DNA of 64,000 nt, taken from contig NC_088340.1 of the NCBI RefSeq assembly GCF_036884655.1, forward strand, positions 10,410,001 to 10,474,000, given 5' to 3'. This DNA is from Musa acuminata AAA Group (lineage: Eukaryota; Streptophyta; Magnoliopsida; Zingiberales; Musaceae). The number at the start of each line of letters is the position of its first letter. Within the stretch, counting starts at the first letter, position 1. Made by a program: the position numbers and the translations under genes. The notes under the pieces are model-generated. The model ran no database searches, was not told where the DNA came from, and saw only the letters and a list, made by a program, of their open reading frames with translations. This document shows positions 1 to 10,704 of the stretch, piece after piece.

Positions 1-1402
1 ATCACTTTATAACTATTGCATAAATGCATATATATATTGTGATGTCCTTGGATTTGTGCAATGGGAATCGGATCGTGATGAGATCACGATAATGAGATCG
101 ATTCACCTTTAAACACATATCCTAAATAATCCCGGTCATAGGTTACTCGAGAGGGACATCGTGATAACCGGATAGACTGGTGTGCTGTATACCCGTCCAT
201 ATGATGGATGCAGCCGGTCTCATAGCTGCTCGTGTAGGGACACTAGGGATACAGTACAGGTGCTCATTGGAGAATGAGTTCACTGATTGATCCGCTTACG
301 GAATGCTGGATGGTTGATGATGCCTTATTGTCAGACAACGATTCCGTAGTCCTAGTGGTGTATCTGGTCCTTAGACTTGAGACACCAAGGATGTCCTGTA
401 TGAGTGCTCCACTCTTTGATACTAGACTTATAGGTTTGGCTATCCCCAGATCTAGTACAGTTGGTCATTGGGAGTGGTAGTCGACCTTACGAGGGCTATT
501 GAGTGTCAATAGAGGATCATCCACTCTCGACGTCATGAGAGGAATATCCTATGTGTTCTTGCTCAGACAAATCCCTGACCAGGGTCATTCGGGTTGAGAG
601 AGAAAGAGTTCTCCGGGAGAATCCGATTAGAGCGAGACTCGAGTAGAAACCGTATGGGTCTGACAACACCATGCTCGATATACGGTCTCTGGGATATTAG
701 ATGGATGAGGGACTATAGGTACATGGTAACTGAGGACAGACAGGTCCAATGGATTGGATTCCCCTGTATCGTCTGGGGACTACGGCGTAGTGGCCTAGTA
801 CGTCCGTAGTCGATGAGTCGAGTGAATTATTACAGAGATAATAATTCACTGAGTTAGAAGGAGTTCTGACAGGTATGACTCACGGCCAGCTCGATATTGG
901 GCCTAGAGGGTCACACACATATGGTAGGCATTGCGATGAGTAGAGGTTCGGATATGAGATATCCGACGGACCCCTTGTCTTATTGGATGCAGATCCAATA
1001 CCCACTAGGGAAGGACCCATTAGGGTTTGACACGGGATCTCTATAAATAGGAGGGATTCACAGCCTCATAGGCTAGAGTCTTTGCTTGCCTTTCCTATTC
1101 TCCTCTCCCTCTCCACCTCAGAGTAGGCCTGGAGTTTTGAGGAGCGTCGTCGCAACCCTGCTGTGTGGATCACCGCTAGAGAGAAGGACGCTTGACCTCC
1201 TTCACCCTCTCCTAAGGATATGCAAGGAAATAGGGATATACGATCTCCCTAGGTAACACAATCTCTATACGCAGTTTTGTGTTTTGCGGATTTTTTGCGC
1301 ACCAATCTTCGCATGACGACGAACATCTTTTTGGGAATCGGGGATTTTGTTTTCTTGTTCTTCCGCTGCGCATATGATGTCGCCCCCAATGATTTCCCAA
1401 CA
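1..1402 (+). repeat. 5' LTR of copy A (partial)
   Basis: It matches 7143-8544 base for base apart from about 14 substitutions and ends in CA just before the primer-binding site. A TATA box (TATAAATA) lies at 1042-1049, about 100 bp after several short GC-rich blocks. Small open frames inside it recur in every LTR copy and are not genes. Confidence 0.95.
1042..1049 (+). promoter_or_regulatory. LTR TATA box
   Basis: TATAAATA occurs here, at 8184-8191 in the 3' LTR and at 61543-61550 in copy B, always followed by the same GGAGGGATTC. Position and conservation fit the retrotransposon's own RNA polymerase II core promoter. The transcript start is not determined. Confidence 0.65.
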
Positions 1403-1403
1403 G

Positions 1404-1415
1404 TGGTATCAGAGC
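1404..1415 (+). other. Primer-binding site, initiator tRNA-Met type
   Basis: TGGTATCAGAGC is the standard plant copia/gypsy primer-binding site complementary to the 3' end of initiator tRNA-Met. It sits two bases after the LTR terminus CA and sets the LTR boundary. Confidence 0.95.
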
Positions 1416-1499
1416 CAGGTTGTTCGTGCGAATGATTGGTTTTGAACTGCGTGTATTGTGTTTAGGAAGAATTTTGACGTCAAAATCGTTGACGCAAAA

Positions 1500-1945
1500 G
1501 CGAGGAAGGGCAGCAACAGTTGCTGCCCTTGATCTGCATGCCTGCAGCCACCTGCAGCGGCAGCCGCAGCCGCAGCCAGACAGCACAGCGCTGGCGCATG
1601 CGCAAGCGCTGTGCCTGCAGCAGCCGGCCGGCGGTCTGCTTGCAGCAGGCTTGCTGCTGGCGGGGTTGGCAACCCACGGGCAGAGGCGCCGCAGGGCAGC
1701 GGCGCCTGCCGCCACAGGGCAGCGACGCGCGACGCCTGCCGCCGCTGCTCCCGCGGGCGAAACCCCCCCACAGGGGCGGCCGCCCGGCGGTACAGCATCG
1801 CCTGCGGAGGCAGCGGCGCCCGAAGGGGGCGCCCACCTGCAGCGGCATCGCCGCCAGCGGGCGTGCCGCTTGTAGGCGAGGGCAGTGCCCTCGCCCCGCC
1901 GCATAGGCCGCCGCCGGCAGGGTGGCGGCGGCGGCAGCAGTGAAA
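1500..1945 (+). other. GC-rich low-complexity island in the leader
   Basis: A stretch of about 450 bp is dominated by GCAGC, GCCGC and CGGCG words in an otherwise AT-rich leader. It is open in several frames on both strands, as expected from composition alone. Copy B has an equivalent island (61990-62480) with a different internal order and length, so the segment is hypervariable. I see no evidence that it codes for protein. Confidence 0.7.
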
Positions 1946-2700
1946 GGGGGAAAGGGCATTAGGGTTTTCTGGAAAAAGATGGTTTTGCCCCTCGAAATTT
2001 GAGAAATTCCAGTTTCTGTCTTTTATCCAAATTACGAAAATACCCTTAGGAATTGAGAAATTCCCTACATGTCCCTGATTTCAGAAAAATATTAATTAAT
2101 TAAAAGGTTTAGTTGATTATTATTTTTATTATTATCTAGTAGTCCTACATGATGATGATTATTTATACATGTGATGTATGATGTGTGGACGGATGATCAT
2201 GGACCGTATGATGTGTGTACTTGTGATTATTATTATTGAGGTATGCGAACCTCCATTATATTTCTCGTTTATTGTTGGGCCTGCGTGCCTATGATTAAGT
2301 TGTAATCACATGAGGAGGCGTAGCGGGAGCGTGGATGCGATAGCGGGACCCACGAGATGGACGATCGTGATGCATGGAGATGCATCAAGATGTCGACGAA
2401 ATTGACGAGGACGAGATGGACGATCACAGGGCATGGAGATGCACCGTTGCACACATAGATCTTGATGTGAGTGATTAGGCCTACTGGCTCGGGCCTAATC
2501 ATATTAGGTTGTGGTCTATGATCATCTGATGTGATTGCTTATACACATACTAGATATGTATATATATTTGCATGCGATGTAGATATATATTAAATATGTA
2601 TATGTGTGACATGTCATATTAGGAGACCAAATCATAGAAACATCTCTCGATAATATTAAGTCGGTAAACGTGAGGCAATTAGATTGACCCACGTGGCCTT
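1946..2700 (+). other. Untranslated leader of copy A, middle part
   Basis: AT-rich and without a credible reading frame. It holds a diverged direct repeat of about 45 bp (around 2349-2390 and 2409-2450, both with ACGAGATGGACGATC and GCATGGAGATGCA). Copy B keeps the same arrangement at about 62860-62965. Confidence 0.6.
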
Positions 2701-2719
2701 CCATCGTTATGAGTAGGAA

Positions 2720-3046
2720 CCGATTCCCGGTGTAGGTTGAGTTGGTCGAGTCCCTCGAGACTCACCTATATCGTGATTCGCTATCTTGCTTACGACATAG
2801 AGATGTCACCGGTGACCTGAGGGCATGGTATGCTTGGTCGAGTCCCTCGAGGGTATATCATCAAATCAGACTCATCTTGTAACGAAGGTGTTGACTTAAC
2901 CGAGCATCATGGTTGGTCGAGTCCCTCGAGGCCATGGTGATTCGGAGGCCGAACAGGACGGGAATCATAAGGAGTTGTGATCGGCAAGAGTTGCCTACCT
3001 TTTAGGCTTAGTGTGATTGGTCGAGTCCCTCGAGGTTACACTAAGA
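2720..3046 (+). other. Array of four stem-loops with a shared apical sequence
   Basis: The core TTGGTCGAGTCCCTCGAG occurs at 2742-2759, 2834-2851, 2913-2930 and 3017-3034. Inside the core TCGAG pairs with CTCGA around a 3-nt loop. Outside it each copy has different arms that pair with each other: TAGGTTGAGT with ACTCACCTA (one bulge), GGTATGC with GTATATC, CATCATGG with CCATGGTG, and CTTAGTGTGA with TTACACTAAG. A perfect 12-bp palindrome, GTCACCGGTGAC, lies between hairpins 1 and 2 (2806-2817). The array is about 200 bp upstream of gag. A role in RNA packaging, dimerisation or translation is inference. Confidence 0.75.
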
Positions 3047-3230
3047 CGCTGATTGGATCCTGATCCCCACTAGAAGTCTGCCGGAGACTTCCGTTTCACG
3101 TGCTGAGGGTGTCGCGTAACTCGTTAGTAAAATAGTGGGAGCATATTAAGATAGAAGTCAATATCTTGATAGTTTATTTCTTACAAAATCTGCATGTTAT
3201 TCATTTCTGCTACATCTTTATTTTCAGAAA

Positions 3231-4472
3231 ATGTCGTTTTCAAATCCCTTACGTGGCATACTTGATGTCAACCGCCTCACTGGTCCAAATTATACGGATT
3301 GGCTCCGTAACTTGAGAATTATTCTCACAGCGGAGAAAATCGTGTACGTCCTTGATACAGTGATGCCTACGCCCGAAGAAGGGGCAAACGAGGATGAGAT
3401 CGCTCGCTACGCGAAGTACATTGATGACTCCACTCTTGCTTAGTGCTATATGTTGGGCTCTATGACTCCTGAGTTACAGAGACAACATGAAAAGATGGAT
3501 GCCAGATCCATTCTCCTACATGTCCGCAAATTGTTTGAGGAACAGGGAAGGACTCAACGATATGAGATATCCAAGAGCCTTTTCCGCGCTAGGATGACTG
3601 AGGGGACACCGGTTCAGAACCATGTCCTAAAGATGATTGAGTGGATGGAGAAACTCACAGGTCTAGGAATGGTCCTAGAGGATAACTTGTGTGTGGACAT
3701 TGTGCTTCAGTCCCTACCAGATTCCTTTTCACAGTTCATAATGAATTTTAATATGAACAAGCTTGAGGTGACTCTCCCAGAGCTCCTCAATATGTTGAGG
3801 GAGGCAGAGAGTACTATTAAGAAAGAGAAGCCAGTTCTCTACACTGGTGAGACCAGAAAGAAAAGGAAAGCAGAAAGGTCCCTTAAGAAGGGAAAGGGCA
3901 AGGGCAAACAAGGTAAAGCAAAGGTTGCTAAGAAAGACCCAGCAAAGGACAAAGGCCAGTGCTTCCACTGTGGTAAAGATGGGCATTGGAAGAGAAACTG
4001 CAAAGAGTACCTTGCAGAAAGGGTGAAACAAAAGTTTGATGAAGCTTCAGGTACATTCATGATCAGTCTCCATTTGTCAGAATCTTATGATAACACATGG
4101 GTATTGGATACCGGTAGTGCTTATCATATATGTAATTCGTTGCAGGTTCTGGCAAGGCCTAGGAGACTTGAGAGAGGCGAGATGGACCTCAAGATGGGTA
4201 ATGGAGCAAAAGTTGCTGTAGTAGCTGTTGGCGAGGTCGCCTTACATCTGCCTAGTGGAGCTTTTATTGCATTAGATGCATGTTATTTTGTTCCTTCTAT
4301 TATCAAAAATATTATCTCCATTTCATGTTTAACAGTTAGTGGATATAAATTTGTTTTTGAGAACAATGGTTGTTCAATATTATTAGAGGATAAGATCATC
4401 ACGAAAGGAACATTGCATAATGGTTTATTTATGTTAGACACTACTCCACATATCATGAATGTAAGTGTCTAA
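3231..4472 (+). pseudogene. Copia gag and protease region, copy A (broken)
   Basis: The frame opens at 3231, in an AAAATG context just after the hairpin array. A TAG at 3441-3443 interrupts it; copy B has a sense codon there. It then continues in the same frame to 4472. The N-terminal part (starting MSFSNPLRGILD) and the following helical region look like copia Gag (gag/UBN2 type). A lysine-rich stretch precedes one CCHC zinc knuckle at 3960-4001 (C-x2-C-x4-H-x4-C), expected to bind genomic RNA. The aspartic protease motif Asp-Thr-Gly is at 4107-4115. A frameshift near 4465 separates it from the integrase frame. Intact relatives would encode one polyprotein; this copy cannot make it. Confidence 0.9.
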
Positions 4473-7036
4473 GAGGAAACGAGATGAGGTGAACAGTGCA
4501 TACCTATGGCATTGTAGGCTAGGTCATATCCATGAAAGAAGGATTCAAAAGTTGCTAAATAATAGATATCTAGATCCATTCGACTATGTGTCATATGCAA
4601 CTTGTGAACCTTGCATTCGTGGAAAATTGACCAACTCTCCATTTAGTGGAATTGGAGAGAGAGCCACTGAGTTGTTGGAACTCATACATAGTGATGTATG
4701 TGGACCCATGTCAACTCATGCCATTGGAGGTTACTCCTACTTCATTATATTTACTGATGATTTCTCAAGGTATGGATATGTGTACTTAATGAAGTACAAG
4801 TCCGAGGCCTTTGAGAAATTCAGAAAGTATAAGAATGAGGTGGAGAACCAGACTGGAAAGAGTATCAAAACTCTTTGATCAGATCGAGGATGTGAGTACT
4901 TAAGTACAGAGTTTACTCAGTTCCTCAAGGACCATGGGATATTATCCCAATGGACACCTCCTTATACACCTCAGCTCAATGGTGTCTTTGGAAGGAGGAA
5001 TCGTACGCTATTAGATATGGTACGGTCCATGATGAGTTTCGCTGACCTACTTCTAGGGATATGCCCTAGAGACCACAGCTTACCTACTGAACAGAGTTCC
5101 AACTAAGTCGGTAGTGTTTACACCATATGAGATATGGAAAGGGAAGAAGCCTGATCTTAAGGTTGTTAAGATTTGGGGCTGCCCAGCCCACGTTAAAAGA
5201 CACAACCCCGATAAGTTAGAATCAAGGACAGAGCGATGCATAATTGTGGGATACCCCAAGGAAACTTGTGGGTATTATTTTTATCATCTCGAGGATAAAA
5301 AAGTCTTTGTAGCTAAGAGAGCAGTATTCCTTGAGAAGAAACACATTCTTGGCGGAGACAGTGGGAGAATGATAGAGTTGAGCGAAGTTAGAGAACCAAG
5401 CTCAAGCACCACTCTACAGCCCGAGTCTGTTCAGGTACCTAATACACAAGTTTCAACTTTACGCAGGTCTGATAGAGTATCTCATCCTCCTGAGAGATAT
5501 GTGGGACATATTAGAGGAGAGGATGCTGAGGATATTGATCCTCAGACCTACGAGGAGGCTATTATGAGTATAGACTCCGGGAAGTGGCAAGAAGCCATGA
5601 ATTCTGCGATGGATTCTATGTACTCCAATAAGGTTTGGAACCTAGTTGATGCGCCCGAAGGTATTGTACCCATCGGTTGCAAATGGATCTTTAAGAAAAA
5701 GATCGGAGTAGATGGAAAGGTAGAGACCTATAAAGCAAGGCTAGTGGCTAAAGGGTATCGTCAAAGGCAAGGTGTTGACTACGACGAAACCTTCTCACCC
5801 GTAGCAATGCTAAAATCCATCAGAATTCTATTGGCTATTGCAGCACACTATGATTATGAGATCTGGCAAATGGATGTGAAAACCGCATTCCTCAATGGGA
5901 ACCTCGAGGAGGAGGTGTATATGATGCAACCTGAGGGATTCGTGTCCAAGAACTGCTCAGATAAGGTGTGTAGGTTGCTTAGATCCATTTATGGACTAAA
6001 GCAAGCTTCCCGAAGTTAGAACATAAGATTTGATGAGTTAATCAGATCTTATGACTTCGTTAAGAACAAAGATGAGCCTTGTGTGTACAGGAAGGTAAGT
6101 GAGAGCGCTATCACCTTTTTGGTGTTATATGTAGATGACATCCTCATCATTGGGAATGACATAGGAATGCTATCCACAGTAAAGACTTGGTTATCTAGAC
6201 ACTTCTCCATAAAGGATTTAGGGGAAGCATCCTATATCTTGGGGATTAGAATCTATAGAGATAGATCCAAGAGGATGCTTGGCTTATCCCAGTCCAGGTA
6301 CATAGAAACCATTGTCAAAAGGTTTGGCATGGAAAATTCCAAAGGGCAAACATGAATATGATACCTTATGCCTCAGCAATAGGGTCTATCATGTATGCCA
6401 TGCTATGTACTAGGCCTGATATAGCGCATGCTCTGAGTGTCACGAGCAGGTATCAGGCGGATCCAGGCTTGGAGCACTGGAAAGCAGTAAAGTGTATCCT
6501 TAAGTACTTGAGAAGGACTAAGGATCTTTTACTAGTATATGAAGGTAATAGCCTTAAGGTTGAAGGCTACACTGACTCAAGTTTTCAGTCTGATGTCGAT
6601 GATAGTAAGTCGAATTCAGGGTATGTGTACACCTTGAATGGAGGAGCAGTGTGCTGGAAGAGTTCCAAGCAAGATACCACTGTTGACTCGACCACAGAGG
6701 CGGAGTACATTGCTGCATCGGATGCAGCAAAGGAGGGAGTCTGGATGAAGAAGTTCATCACAGATTTGGGAGTCGTGCCGAGTAACGAGGAGCCGACTTC
6801 CTTATATTGCGACAACTACGGGGCGATTACTCAAATAAGGGAACCCGGGTCTCATCAGAAGTGTTCTGAGGAGGTTCCAACTTATCAGAGAGATCGTAAC
6901 CCGAGGAGAAATAGCAGTGGAAAGAGTTCCATCCGAAGATAACATTGCAGATCCACTAACAAAGCCGTTGTCTCATATTGTCTTTGAGCGTCATAGGAGT
7001 CTGATGGGGATCAGACACATAGGTGATTGGCTTTAG
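4465..7036 (+). pseudogene. Copia pol: integrase, reverse transcriptase, RNase H, copy A (broken)
   Basis: Pieces lie in at least two frames. 4465-4878 holds the GAG-pre-integrase zinc finger (HCRLGH, then CEPC) and the start of the integrase core, ending in a TGA. The core resumes at about 4879-5040, but the position of the third catalytic acidic residue, before RRNRTLL, reads Gly. Then come a lesion near 5050, a frame at 5114-6019 (integrase C-terminus, RT fingers), an in-frame TAG at 6017-6019, and 6083-6355 with the RT active-site YVDD (about 6128). An internal deletion and frame change fall near 6350. RNase H follows from 6352 to a frameshift near 6850. The original pol end is recognisable up to TAG 7034-7036, just before the polypurine tract. 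At least six independent lesions make it non-functional. Confidence 0.9.
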
Positions 7037-7050
7037 GTCAAGTGGAAGAT
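7037..7050 (+). other. Polypurine tract of copy A
   Basis: The short purine run AGTGGAAGA ends one base before the TG that opens the 3' LTR. It is the plus-strand priming site in LTR retrotransposons. Confidence 0.75.
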
Positions 7051-8544
7051 TGCTAGTCATAGGTGCCCAACAAGCCAATCACGTGAGTGATGGCACGTGT
7101 GACTTGATACAGAATCTTTTTGCTTATTATATTTTGGCGTATATCACTTTATAACTATTGCATAAATGCATATATATATTGTGATGTCCTTGGATTTGTG
7201 CAATGGGAATCGGATCGTGATGAGATCACGATAATGAGATCGATTCACCTTTAAACACATATCCTAAATAATCCCGGTCATAGGTTACTCGAGAGGGACA
7301 TCGTGATAACCGGATAGACTGGTGTGCTGTATACCCGTCCATATGATGGATGCAGCTGGTCTCATAGCTGCTCGTGTAGGGACACTAGGGATACAGTACA
7401 GGTGCTCATTGGAGAATGAGTTCACTGATTGATCCGCTTACGGAATGCTGGATGGTTGATGATGCCTTATTGTCAAACAGCGATTCCGTAGTCCTAGTGG
7501 TGTATCTGGTCCTTAGACTTGAGACACCAAGGATGTCCTGTATGAGTGCTCCACTCTTTGATACTAGACTTATAGGTTTGGCTATCCCCAGATCTAATAC
7601 AGCTGGTCATTGGGAGTGGTAGTCGACCTTACGAGGGCTATTGAGTGTCAATAGAGGATCATCCACTCTCGACGTCATGAGAGGAATATCCTATGTGTTC
7701 TTGCTCAGACAAATCCCTGGCCAGGGTCATTCGGGTTGAGAGAGAAAGAGTTCTCCGGGAGAATCCGATTAGAGCGAGACTCGAGTAGAAACCGTATGGG
7801 TCTGACAACACCATGCTCGATATACGGTCTCTGGGATATTAGATGGATGAGGGACTATAGGTACATGGTAACTGAGGACAGACAGGTCCAATGGATTGGA
7901 TTCCCCTGTATCGTCTGGGGACTACGGCGTAGTGGCCTAGTACGTCTGTAGTCGATGAGTCGAGTGAATTATTACAGAGATAATAATTCACTGAGTTAGA
8001 AGGAGTTCTGACAGGTATGACTCACGGCCAGCTCGATATTGGGCCTAGAGGGTCACACACATATGGTAGGCATTGCGATGAGTAGAGGTTCGGATATGAG
8101 ATATCCGACGGACCCCTTGTCTTATTGGATGCAGATCCAATACCCACTAGGGAAGGACCCATTAGGGTTTGACACGGGATCTCTATAAATAGGAGGGATT
8201 CACAGCCTCATAGGCTAGAGTCTTTGCTTGCCTTTCCTATTCTCCTCTCCCTCTCCACCTCAGAGTAGGCCTGGAGTTTTGAGGAGCGTCGTCGTAACCC
8301 TGCTGTGTGGATCACCGCTAGATAGGAGGACGCTTGACCTCCTTCACCCTCTCCTAAGGATCTGCAAGGAAACAGGGATATACGATCTCCCTAGGTAACA
8401 CAATCTCTATACGCAGTTTTGTGTTTTGCGGATTTTTTGCGCACCAATCTTCGCACGACGACGAACATCTTTTTGGGAATCGGGGATTTTGTTTTCTTGT
8501 TCTTCCGCTGCGCATATGATGTCGCCCCCAATAATTTCCCAACA
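7051..8544 (+). repeat. 3' LTR of copy A (1494 bp)
   Basis: Starts TGCTAGTCATAGG and ends TTCCCAACA, the TG...CA termini of copia LTRs. It is complete and about 99% identical to 1-1402. Copy B's LTR (60412-61891) is the same family, and older relatives are at 41554 and 42903. Confidence 0.95.
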
Positions 8545-10704
8545 CAACCAAGACTGTCCTAAAGACACCATTTAAATTATGGAAAGGTTGAAAACTGAGT
8601 TTGTGACATATGTGCATTTGGGGATATCCGTTTGAGGTCGGGATATATAATCCACAAGAAAAGAAACTGGACCCGAGGACTATTAGTGGGTATTTTATTG
8701 CATATGCCGAAAAGTCTAAAGGTTATAGGTTCTATTGTCCATCTCACATAACTAAGATTGTGGAATCAAGAAATGCTAAATTTCTTGAGGATGACATGAT
8801 TAGTGGGAGCGATCAGTTCAGGAACATAGTTTCGGCACATGATCATATAGAATCTCAGCCTTCTACATCAAATGATAGATTTGTTACTCCTTAAGTACAA
8901 ACTAATACTGAACAACTCAGGATGCTGTAAAACAGGGATCAAAATTTCTGACCTTTCGATACTAAAATGCCTATAAGTCCCTGTTGGAAATTTTAATTTA
9001 TACCAAACTAACTTCATTTGAAATTAGACTTGTAGACCTTTCTTTTAATATATAGATTGGAAAATTTTGAATTCAAATGCCTATCCTGCTATCCGTTGAA
9101 ACCGACCTTATGTGTTCTGCAAAATAGTGATTTTATTTTAGACCTTTAGTTACTAAATCAATGGTAACTCCTTGTTGAAAATCTTGATTCATACGAAACT
9201 TGTTTTATCAGAACTAGATTGAAATATCTTTCCAATGATATATTTTTTGAGTAAATTGAAGCATGATTGATAGAAAAAATGAGTCTTTAAATCTAAGAAA
9301 TATTTGTTAGGCAACATTGAGAGATACAAGGCAAGACTTATTGTAAAGGTATTTACTCAAAAAAAGGGAATCAATTATATGGAGACATTTTCTCCTATAT
9401 CTAAGAAAGAATCTCTTCGTATTATTTTGGCATTGGTTGCTCATTTTGACCTTGAGTTACAACAAATAGATGTGAAAATGATATTTCTTAATGGAGATAT
9501 AGAGAAAGAAGTTTATATGAAACAACCTAGAGGTTTCTCCTCTAGTGTTAGTGAACACTTGGTTTGTAAGTTTAAGAAGTCTATATACGATTTAAAACAA
9601 GCCTCCCGCCATTAGTATTTTAAATTCTATGAACTGATTTCTTCATTCGGATTTGTTAAAAATCCAATGGATCAACGCATATACCAAAAGGTCAATGGGA
9701 GTAAAATATATTTTTTTATTTTATACGTAGATGATATTTTGCTTGCAACTAATGATAAGGGTTTGTTGCATGAAGTGAAATAATTCCTTTCTAAAAATTT
9801 TGACATGAAGGATATGGGTAAAGCATCTTATGTCATTGATATTAGGATCCATATAGATATACCTCGAGGTATTTTAGGTCTATCACAAGAAACCTATATC
9901 GATAAACTTTTAGAAAGATTTCGAATGAATGATTGTTCACCAAGTGTTGCTTCCATTGTGAAAGGTAATAGGTTCAATTTGAACCAATATCCAAAGAACA
10001 ACCTTGAAAGAGAATCAATAAAAAATATCCCATATACTTTTGCTATAGAAAGCCTTATATATGCTTAGGTCTATACTAGACCTGATATTGTATTTGTTGT
10101 GGGGATGCTAGGTCGATATCAAAGTAATCTAGATATGAACCACCGGAGAGTTGCTAAGAAAGTGATGAGGTCTCTACAAGGAATCAAAGATTAAATGCTT
10201 ATGGATAGACATACAAATAATCTATATATGATTGGTTACTCAGATTCAGACTTTGCCGGTTGTATTGATTCTCGTAAATCAACATCATGATATATTTTTA
10301 TGATGGCTGGTGGAGCTATTTCTTGGAGAAGTTCTAAGCAGACCTTAATTACTACTTCTACCATGGAAGTTGAGTTTGTCTCATATTTTGATGCTACTTC
10401 ACATGGTGTATGGTTTAAGAGTTTCATTTATGAGCTTTGAATCATAGATTTTATTTTTAAGTTATTAAGAATTTTCTGTGATAATTCAGCTACTATCTTT
10501 ATGGCTAAAAACAATAAAAGTGAAAGTCGAAATAAACACATCGACATTAAGTATTTAGTCATAAGAGAACATATAATAGAAAAGAAAGTGGTCATTGAGA
10601 ATATTAGCACTGAATTGATGATTGCTAATCATTTGACTAAAGACATACAACCTCTAAAATTCAAGGATCATGTAGAGAAAATGAGACTTGGTTCCACTTT
10701 GTAA
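8545..10704 (+). pseudogene. Older copia pol relic hosting copy A
   Basis: Integrase C-terminal sequence starts right at the copy A junction (TPFKLWK-like, then WGYPFEVGIYNPQEKKLDPRT at about 8620). After a non-coding block (8925-9300) there is RT: ERYKARLIVK at about 9320, then the finger/palm region to 9615. Frames broken by stops continue through a YVDD motif near 9727. RNase H follows (DFAGCIDSRKST near 10250) and the typical C-terminal region ends at 10704. Stops are frequent, and the protein is more diverged than copy A and from a different copia subfamily. Gag and the first half of integrase lie left of the window, beyond copy A. Confidence 0.85.
8925..9305 (+). repeat. Two diverged tandem units of about 190 bp inside the copia relic
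   Basis: CTGTAAAACAGGGATC at 8925 and CTGCAAAATAGTGATT at 9117 open two blocks that keep the same order of words (GACCTTT, TACTAAA, CTTGTTG or CTGTTGG, AAAT(T)TTGATT-like, ATACCAAAC or ATACGAAAC). The unit is 192 bp by these anchors. It has no coding character and sits where the linker between integrase and RT should be. Confidence 0.6.

Larger units (their letters stand above)
1..8544 (+). mobile_element. Ty1/copia LTR retrotransposon, family 1 copy A (left end cut by window)
   Basis: The 5' LTR (1-1402), primer-binding site, gag-pol remnants, polypurine tract and 3' LTR (7051-8544) are in the canonical order on the plus strand. Base 1 corresponds to base 7143 of the 3' LTR, so only the first 92 bp of the element are outside the window. 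The two LTRs align over 1402 bp without a net indel, and I counted about 14 substitutions by eye (about 1%), so the insertion is young. Domain order is gag, protease, integrase, RT, RNase H, which defines copia. The coding part nevertheless has several stops, frameshifts and deletions. The right flank (8545 onward) is an older copia pol, so copy A is nested in it. The target-site duplication cannot be checked because the left flank is missing; the right-hand candidate is caacc. Confidence 0.95.

Noticed and set aside
274..951. Small ORFs repeated at 274, 594, 7416, 7736 and 60776
   Set aside because: They recur only because they lie in LTR copies; no start context, domain or codon bias supports a protein.
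1212..1959. Long overlapping open frames on both strands (up to 230 codons)
   Set aside because: They come from the GC-rich low-complexity island, are Ala/Arg/Pro-rich in every frame and are not conserved in order between copies A and B.
2742..3034. CRISPR-like array of a repeated 18-mer
   Set aside because: Spacing is irregular (92, 79 and 104 bp), the context is a plant retrotransposon and the spacers pair with their own flanks.
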